The notes under the pieces are model-generated. The model worked only from the letters and a program-made list of their open reading frames with translations, searched no databases and was not told the origin of the DNA. The position numbers and the translations under genes were made by a program. Positions 23,680 through 28,860 of a DNA stretch of 28,860 nt are shown in pieces (positions within the stretch are counted from its first letter, which is position 1; each line of letters starts with the position of its first letter). The DNA comes from Actinomycetes bacterium (GTDB lineage Bacteria; Actinomycetota; Actinomycetes; Propionibacteriales; Propionibacteriaceae), in the NCBI GenBank assembly GCA_023443125.1, contig JAEZVO010000083.1, forward strand, positions 1-28,860. The letters are read 5' to 3'.

Positions 23680-26600
23680 CACCGGCTCCAATCCTGCAGC
23701 GATTTGATGCCGACTTCGCCCCGCTGCTTCGCCTCGATGCCCTGGGCAGCTGCCGCGAGGCCAGGCACCGTCGTAATCAAGGGAATATCTGCCAGCACTG
23801 CGGCGGTGCGGATGGAGTAGCCCGCCTCGCGGGTGCTCTCCCCCGTCGCCCCGCCGCCTGGGGTGTTGAAGATCAGATCGATCTTGCCGTCTGTGATGAG
23901 GTCGACGATGCTCGGTCCTGTGCCGTCGGATTCGGACATCTTGCGCACCTCTTCACACGCCACGCCGTTGCGACGCAGCACCGATGCGGTACCGCGCGTA
24001 GCGAGCACCTTGAAGCCCAGGTCGGCGAACCTGCGCAGTGGCCAGATGGCGTTGCGCTTGTCGCGATCGGCGATCGACGCGAAGATCGTCCCTCGATCTG
24101 GCAACGCCCAGCCACCAGCGGCTTGGCTCTTGGCGTACGCCGTACCGAAGGTGTCAGACAGGCCCATGACCTCACCGGTCGATCGCATTTCCGGGCCTAG
24201 CACCGTGTCCACGAAGCCGCCAGAACTCGTACGGAAACGATTGAACGGCATCACCGCTTCCTTCACAGCGACGGGTACCCCAGGCCTCGGGAATGCTCCG
24301 TCGCCGTCCTTGGGCAGCCACTCCTGGGCTCGCAGTTCGTCGATACTGCGGCCCAGCATGATCAACGCAGCTGCCTTGGCCAGCGACGTGTTGGTGGCCT
24401 TGGAAACGAACGGCACGGTGCGCGAGGCACGAGGGTTGGCTTCGAGCACGTAGAGCGTATCGCCCTGGAGCGCGAACTGGATGTTGATGAGCCCTCGTAC
24501 CCCTACCCCCTTGGCGATTGCTTCGGTGGCGGTCCAGATCTGTTCTGTGGCGGCGTCGGACAGCGTGATCGGCGGCAGCACGCAGGCAGAGTCGCCGGAA
24601 TGGACGCCTGCTTCCTCGATGTGTTCCATGATGCCGCCCACGAAGAGCTCCTGCCCGTCGTAGAGCGCATCGACGTCGATCTCGACGGCGTCAGCCAAGA
24701 AGCGGTCGACGAGCACGGGTTGATCGTCGCTGACTCTCGCGGCTTCGGCGATGTACGTGTCGAGTGCGGTGTCGTTGTACACAATCTTCATACCCCGGCC
24801 GCCGAGTACGTAACTGGGCCGTACGAGGACCGGGTACCCAATTTCGGCGGCGATGGCCCGGGCCTCCGCCTGGCTGTGCGCCATCCCATGCTTCGGGGTC
24901 ATCAACTGCGCGGCAGCGAGCACGCGCCCGAACGCGCCGCGCTCCTCCGCCAGGTCGATAGCCTCGGGGCTCGTTCCGACGATGGGAAGGCCTGCGTCCT
25001 TCAACGCTTGGGCAAGCCCGAGCGGCGTTTGCCCACCGAGCTGGCAGATGACGCCCGCGACGGGGCCGGCCTGCGCCTCCGCATGATAAATCTCCAGCAC
25101 ATCTTCGATGGTCAGCGGCTCGAAGTAGAGCCGATCGGCGGTGTCGTAGTCGGTGGAGACCGTCTCCGGGTTGCAGTTGATCATGACGGTTTCGTATCCG
25201 GCCTCGCGCAGCGCCTGCACGGCATGGACGCAGGAGTAGTCGAACTCGATGCCTTGTCCGATCCGGTTCGGGCCGGATCCAAGAATGAGGACGGCCTCCT
25301 TGGTGCGCGATGGCACCTCAGACTCCTGCTCGTACGTCGAGTAGAGGTATGGCGTGCGGGAGGGGTGAGCGCCGGCGCACGTGTCCACCATCTTGTAGGC
25401 GGGGCGGATGCCGAGTGCGTGACGCACCCCACGCACGACATCTGGCTTGATGGATCGCAGCTGGGCGATCTGCTCGTCGGAGATACCGAGTCGTTTGGCC
25501 TGCCCCAACAATGCAGGTGTGAGTTCGTCGGCATCTCGAATCTGGTTCGCCATGTCGAGCACAAGCAGGAGCTGGTCGATGAACCACGGGTCAATCTTGG
25601 TGGCGTCGAACACCTGCTCGGCGCTGGCCCCAGCGCGCAGGGCCTCCATCACCGCCTGCAACCTGCCGTCGTGCGGGCGCACGAGCAGCGGCAACAACTC
25701 ATCGAGGGGGCGAGGCTCGGATACGAAGTCGAAGGGCGCTTCAGCGCTCTCGAGCGAACGCAGTGCTTTACCCAGCGCTTCAGGAAACGTTCGGCCAATG
25801 CCCATCGTCTCGCCGACGGACTTCATGTGTGTGGTGAGGGTGGAATCCGCGGCCGGGAACTTCTCGAACGCAAACCGGGGCGCTTTCACGATCACATAGT
25901 CGACGGTGGGTTCCTCAAGCGCGGTCGTCACGCCGGTCATGTCGTTGGTGATCTCGTCGAGCGTGTACCCGACGGCAACCTTGGCGGCAATCTTGGCAAT
26001 GGGGTATCCCGTCGCCTTCGACGCCAGCGCAGAACTGCGTGAAACGCGCGGATTCATCTCGATGACAACCATGCGGCCGTCATCGGGGTTGATCGCGAAC
26101 TGAATGTTACATCCACCGGACTCGACGCCGACGTCACGGATGATGCCGTGGCCAATGGCGCACATCCGTTCAACCTCGGGTGCCGTCAGCGTGAGGGCCG
26201 GCGCGACGGTGATCGAGTCGCCAGTGTGCACGCCCATCGGGTCGAGATTCTCGATGGTGCAGACGGTGACGATGTTGTCGGCGCTGTCACGCATGAGCTC
26301 CAGCTCGAGCTCCTTCCAGCCGAGTACCGACTCCTCGATCAGCACCTCGGTGACGGGGCTCGCCGCCAGGCCAGCGCCTGCAATCGAGCGCAGTTCGTCC
26401 TCGTTGTGGGCGAACCCCGAACCCACGCCGCCCATCGTGAAGCTGGGGCGCACGACCACCGGGTAGCCGAGATCATCTGCGGCGCTGAGCACTTCGTCCA
26501 TCGAGTGGCAGCTCACAGAACGCGCCACCTCGGGCGCGCCGCCGTCGATGTAATCCATGCTCTCGATGATGTGTTTGAACTCGTCGCGGTCTTCACCGCG

Positions 26601-26972
26601 CTGAATTGCTTCGACGGAGGCGCCAATGAGTTCGACGCCATAGCGCTCCAGCACACCGGTTTCGTGCAACTTGACGGCGGTGTTGAGCGCGGTTTGACCG
26701 CCGAGGGTAGCCAGCAGCGCGTCGGGGCGTTCCTTGGCAATCACCTGCTCGACGAACTCCGGCGTAATGGGTTCGACGTACGTCGCGTCCGCGAAGTCGG
26801 GGTCCGTCATGATCGTCGCCGGGTTGGAGTTCACCAGCACTACCCGGTAGCCCTCACTGCGGAGCACACGACAGGCCTGCGTGCCGGAATAGTCGAACTC
26901 ACAGGCTTGACCAATGACGATCGGCCCGGATCCGATCACGAGAATAGTGGAAATATCGTTGCGACGAGGCAT
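23679..26972 (-). CDS. carB: Carbamoyl-phosphate synthase large subunit
   Basis: CarB makes carbamoyl phosphate from bicarbonate, two ATP and ammonia, for pyrimidines and arginine. The 1097-residue protein looks complete. The first ATP-grasp half has IGSGPIVIGQACEFDYSG, RPSFTMGGVGSG and VIEMNPRVSRSSALASKATG. The second half has ILGSGPNRIGQGIEFDYSC, RPSYVLGGRGMKIVY and LEANPRASRTVPFVSKAT. The C-terminal MGS-like allosteric domain is from about residue 940 (LATRGTASVLRRNG; NTPGGGA). The start ATG 26970-26972 shares a TGATG with carA. The partner CarA here lacks its amidotransferase, so ammonia would have to come from solution or another protein. Confidence 0.97.
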   Translation of the reverse strand: MPRRNDISTILVIGSGPIVIGQACEFDYSGTQACRVLRSEGYRVVLVNSNPATIMTDPDFADATYVEPITPEFVEQVIAKERPDALLATLGGQTALNTAVKLHETGVLERYGVELIGASVEAIQRGEDRDEFKHIIESMDYIDGGAPEVARSVSCHSMDEVLSAADDLGYPVVVRPSFTMGGVGSGFAHNEDELRSIAGAGLAASPVTEVLIEESVLGWKELELELMRDSADNIVTVCTIENLDPMGVHTGDSITVAPALTLTAPEVERMCAIGHGIIRDVGVESGGCNIQFAINPDDGRMVVIEMNPRVSRSSALASKATGYPIAKIAAKVAVGYTLDEITNDMTGVTTALEEPTVDYVIVKAPRFAFEKFPAADSTLTTHMKSVGETMGIGRTFPEALGKALRSLESAEAPFDFVSEPRPLDELLPLLVRPHDGRLQAVMEALRAGASAEQVFDATKIDPWFIDQLLLVLDMANQIRDADELTPALLGQAKRLGISDEQIAQLRSIKPDVVRGVRHALGIRPAYKMVDTCAGAHPSRTPYLYSTYEQESEVPSRTKEAVLILGSGPNRIGQGIEFDYSCVHAVQALREAGYETVMINCNPETVSTDYDTADRLYFEPLTIEDVLEIYHAEAQAGPVAGVICQLGGQTPLGLAQALKDAGLPIVGTSPEAIDLAEERGAFGRVLAAAQLMTPKHGMAHSQAEARAIAAEIGYPVLVRPSYVLGGRGMKIVYNDTALDTYIAEAARVSDDQPVLVDRFLADAVEIDVDALYDGQELFVGGIMEHIEEAGVHSGDSACVLPPITLSDAATEQIWTATEAIAKGVGVRGLINIQFALQGDTLYVLEANPRASRTVPFVSKATNTSLAKAAALIMLGRSIDELRAQEWLPKDGDGAFPRPGVPVAVKEAVMPFNRFRTSSGGFVDTVLGPEMRSTGEVMGLSDTFGTAYAKSQAAGGWALPDRGTIFASIADRDKRNAIWPLRRFADLGFKVLATRGTASVLRRNGVACEEVRKMSESDGTGPSIVDLITDGKIDLIFNTPGGGATGESTREAGYSIRTAAVLADIPLITTVPGLAAAAQGIEAKQRGEVGIKSLQDWSR

Positions 26973-27424
26973 CAGGCATCCTTTCGAGCGCGCAGTTCAG
27001 CCAAGACAGCGTCGGTATCGGTGCGCGTTGTCACCGCGCCCCACAGGGGGCCATGGTCGCTCAGGTGACGCATCAGCGCACGAGTGTCAATCTCCGTGAG
27101 GGCGACGATGTCGTCGGCGATGAGAGCCTCTTCAAAGCTTCTCGTAGAGCGGAAGTTCGACGGCTGGGAGACCTTGTCACGAATCACAACAGCGGAGGCC
27201 TGGATGCGCTCCGAGCGGGAATCCTCGTCGTTCCAACCAGTGTTGCCAATGTGCGGCGTGGTGAACATGAGGATCGATCCTGCGGCGTCGGGGTCGGTGA
27301 GGGCCTCCTGGTACCCGACCATCGCCGTGCACGCACTCAAGGGGCCATACGCCTCTCGGTCTCGCCCAAAGCTCGAACCCCGAAACGTTCGGCCGTCTTC
27401 TAGTACGAGAAATACAGGGCGCAT
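26972..27424 (-). CDS. carA: CarA N-terminal domain only (truncated carbamoyl-phosphate synthase small subunit)
   Basis: The product is 150 residues, against about 380 for CarA. It covers the N-terminal CPSase small-chain domain that contacts CarB: FLVLEDGRTFRGSSFG (5-20), MVGYQEALTDP (35-45), TPHIGNTGWNDED (56-68), VIRDKVSQPSNFRS (80-93) and IDTRALMRHLSDHG (112-125). It then ends with LAELRARKDA and a stop. The class I glutamine amidotransferase domain, with its Cys-His-Glu triad, is absent. There is no room for it before carB, which begins on the same TGATG. ATG 27422-27424 is chosen over the GTG two codons upstream because GGAAGG is correctly spaced. The NusB gene ends 16 bp upstream, where pyrR, pyrB and pyrC usually intervene. 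Confidence 0.85.
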   Translation of the reverse strand: MRPVFLVLEDGRTFRGSSFGRDREAYGPLSACTAMVGYQEALTDPDAAGSILMFTTPHIGNTGWNDEDSRSERIQASAVVIRDKVSQPSNFRSTRSFEEALIADDIVALTEIDTRALMRHLSDHGPLWGAVTTRTDTDAVLAELRARKDA

Positions 27425-27440
27425 GGTCACCTTCCGTTCC

Positions 27441-27863
27441 TTACTCGGCGGTCGTCCTCACTGCCTGCCCGAGCAGGCCATTGAGGAACGCTGGCGACTC
27501 GTTCGTCGACAGCCATGAAGCAAGCTCCATGACCTCCGACACTACGACAGCGTCGGGAGTATCCGTGTGGTCGATCTCGAAAATAGCCATGCGGGCGAGA
27601 TTGCGGTCAACACGTGGCATACGCTCGAGCGTCCACCCATTGGTGCAGCACTCCGCAATGCGCTGATCGATGGCGAGCTGATGCTCGGCCACACCTTCGA
27701 CGATGGCGACGGTGAGTTCGCGCAGCGGATGTTCTGCCAGATCGCGCTGCTGTTCCAGCACATCGCGAACGCTGAGACCCCGCGCGTCCGCCTGGAACAG
27801 GATGTCCAGTGCGGATTTGCGGGCCTTCGTCTGCGTCGAGAAGCGGGGATCGACGTCGGCCAC
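27441..27863 (-). CDS. nusB: Transcription antitermination factor NusB
   Basis: NusB binds boxA RNA with S10 in rRNA antitermination. The 140-residue all-helical protein shows TKARKSALDILFQADARG (12-29), LAEHPLRELTVAIVEGV and the C-terminal signature RVDRNLARMAIFEIDH ... DAVVVSEVMELASWLSTNESPAFLNGLLG. The start GTG 27861-27863 is 2 bp after the efp stop, implying coupling; the SD is weak. The efp-nusB pair is standard in actinobacteria. Confidence 0.96.
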   Translation of the reverse strand: MADVDPRFSTQTKARKSALDILFQADARGLSVRDVLEQQRDLAEHPLRELTVAIVEGVAEHQLAIDQRIAECCTNGWTLERMPRVDRNLARMAIFEIDHTDTPDAVVVSEVMELASWLSTNESPAFLNGLLGQAVRTTAE

Positions 27864-27865
27864 GG

Positions 27866-28429
27866 TCAGACGCGACCGAGGTAGGAGCCGTCGCGGGTAT
27901 CCACCTTGACGCGCTCGCCCTGGGTGATGAACAAGGGCACCTGAATCTGTTTGCCGGTCTCGAGGGTGGCAGGCTTGGTGCCGCCCGTGGAGCGGTCGCC
28001 CTGCAGGCCGGGCTCGGTGTAGGTGATTTCGAGTTCTACCGACGCGGGCAGTTCCACGAAGAGCGGGGTGCCATCGTGCAGCGCGACGATGGCGTCCTGG
28101 TTTTCCAGCATGTAGTCCTTGGCATCACCGACGGTGGTTTCTGGAACGTAGATCTGGTCGTAGGTGTCGTTGTCCATGAAGACGTAATCGGAACCGTCGA
28201 TGTAGAGGTACTGCATCGCGCGCCGATCGACCGTCGCCATTTCCACCTTGGTGTCAGCGTTGAACGTCTTGTCCACGGTTTTACCCGACAGGACTGCCTT
28301 CAGCTTCGAGCGCACGACGGTGTTGCCCTTGCCAGGCTTGTGGTGCTGGAACCACGTCACTTGCCAGAGCTGACCGTCGAGGTCGAGCACCATGCCGTTT
28401 TTGAGATCGTTGGTGGAAACTGCAACCAC
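27866..28429 (-). CDS. efp: Translation elongation factor P
   Basis: EF-P relieves ribosome stalling at polyproline runs. The 187-residue length is typical. It begins STNDLKNGMVLDLDGQLWQV. The tip loop is HKPGKGNTV, with the functional Lys between Gly residues, and the C-terminal domain ends TRDGSYLGRV. The start GTG 28427-28429 has AAAGG 7 bases upstream and gives the usual N-terminus. No earM/epmA-type modification gene is in view. It is divergent from csbD. Confidence 0.97.
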   Translation of the reverse strand: MVAVSTNDLKNGMVLDLDGQLWQVTWFQHHKPGKGNTVVRSKLKAVLSGKTVDKTFNADTKVEMATVDRRAMQYLYIDGSDYVFMDNDTYDQIYVPETTVGDAKDYMLENQDAIVALHDGTPLFVELPASVELEITYTEPGLQGDRSTGGTKPATLETGKQIQVPLFITQGERVKVDTRDGSYLGRV

Positions 28430-28472
28430 GATATGCCTTTCATTCGACTGAACCCGTATCAGGCCGAAGGAT

Positions 28473-28478
28473 AGTCTA
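28473..28478 (-). promoter_or_regulatory. Candidate efp -10
   Basis: TAGACT on the minus strand lies 44 bp upstream of the efp GTG, the same hexamer seen before hsp20, der and rpe. No good -35 is seen. The 156-bp gap to csbD also holds TAAGCT (28535-28540), a possible plus-strand -10 for csbD. Confidence 0.35.
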
Positions 28479-28585
28479 CTGGACTCCCCCGTCGGCCTCA
28501 TCTGCAACGACCGCCGCGTATTGGCCGGGGGTTGTAAGCTGAACGGCGATGGTGGCGACTGACCACCTCGACGAAAGGAGATTCC

Positions 28586-28798
28586 ATGGGACTCGGAGAC
28601 GACATCAAGAACCAGGCTGAAGACCTCAAGGGTCAGGCCAAGGAAGGCATCGGTGAGGCCACCGATAACGAGCAGCTGCAGTCCGAAGGCAAGCTCGATC
28701 AGCTCGGCGCGAAGGCCAAGCAGGGCGTAGAAGACCTCAAGGAGAAGGCTGCTGAGACCTTCAACAACATTACCGAAAAGTTCGACAAGAAGGACTGA
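28586..28798 (+). CDS. CsbD family stress-associated protein
   Basis: The 70-residue hydrophilic protein matches the CsbD/UPF0337 family: MGLGDDIKNQAEDLKGQAKE, GEATDNEQLQSEGKLDQLGA, and a KAKQGVEDLKEKAAETF repeat-like helix. It is rich in K, E, D and Q, with no Cys. Members are often induced in general stress, but their action is unknown. ATG 28586 is preceded by AAAGGAG. Confidence 0.93.
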   Translation: MGLGDDIKNQAEDLKGQAKEGIGEATDNEQLQSEGKLDQLGAKAKQGVEDLKEKAAETFNNITEKFDKKD

Positions 28799-28837
28799 CT
28801 TCGTCGATCACGGCAGTGGGGGGCGCCCCGGGGGTTT

Positions 28838-28860
28838 GGGGGGGGGGGGGGGGGGGGGGG
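28838..28860. other. Poly-G run at window end, probably technical
   Basis: The last 23 bases are all G, directly after a G-rich stretch. Such runs are typical of no-signal calls in two-colour sequencing at contig ends. The preceding GGGGCGCCCC (about 28820-28829) is a palindrome and could be part of a csbD terminator. Confidence 0.7.

Noticed and set aside
24600..26042. 480-codon plus-strand open frame
   Set aside because: It mirrors carB, which is intact; codon bias of the high-GC opposite strand explains it.

Overview
The window looks like chromosomal core DNA from a high-GC Actinomycetota. Evidence is a 20S proteasome pair (prcB, prcA), the actinobacterial nucleoid protein MihF, the trmI/metH/PAC2 neighbourhood, and the block efp-nusB ... 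carA-carB ... mihF-gmk-rpoZ-metK-priA-fmt-rsmB-rpe typical of the phylum. A Propionibacteriales-like lineage is possible but the sequence does not settle it. Almost every gene is on the minus strand, so transcription mostly runs from right to left. Plus-strand genes are a gene tail at the left edge, a DUF3054 membrane protein, a PAC2 protein and a CsbD-like protein.

Layout from left to right: the last codons of an unknown plus-strand gene; tRNA-Pro(GGG); a cytosine salvage operon codB-codA; an hsp20 gene behind two HAIR-like (HspR-type) operators; a 450-bp gene-free stretch packed with palindromic repeats; der, a standalone YqfO/NIF3-type domain protein, cmk and tyrA, joined by overlapping ends to prcA-prcB; DUF3054 convergent with trmI; a HAD phosphatase; metH divergent from PAC2; then rpe-rsmB-fmt-priA-metK-rpoZ-gmk-mihF, a pyrD-like gene, carB, a short carA, nusB, efp, and csbD, ending in a 23-base G run that looks technical.

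Most genes are housekeeping: translation (fmt, efp, trmI, rsmB, der), transcription (rpoZ, nusB), nucleotide and methyl metabolism (gmk, cmk, metH, metK, carB) and protein turnover (prcBA, hsp20). The interesting part is what is missing or altered. carA encodes only its N-terminal domain and has no glutamine amidotransferase domain. The adjacent PyrD-like protein has lost the substrate and catalytic motifs of class 2 dihydroorotate dehydrogenases. pyrR, pyrB, pyrC and pyrF, usual neighbours here in actinobacteria, are absent. With codBA present, this suggests a lineage relying on pyrimidine salvage and a decayed or repurposed pyr locus. coaBC is missing from between rpoZ and metK, and the pupylation genes (arc/mpa, dop, pup, pafA) are missing around prcBA. 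No wholly new multi-gene system is evident; the strongest leads are the eroded pyr locus, the Pup-less proteasome locus, a set of probable leaderless promoters and a composite palindromic repeat.
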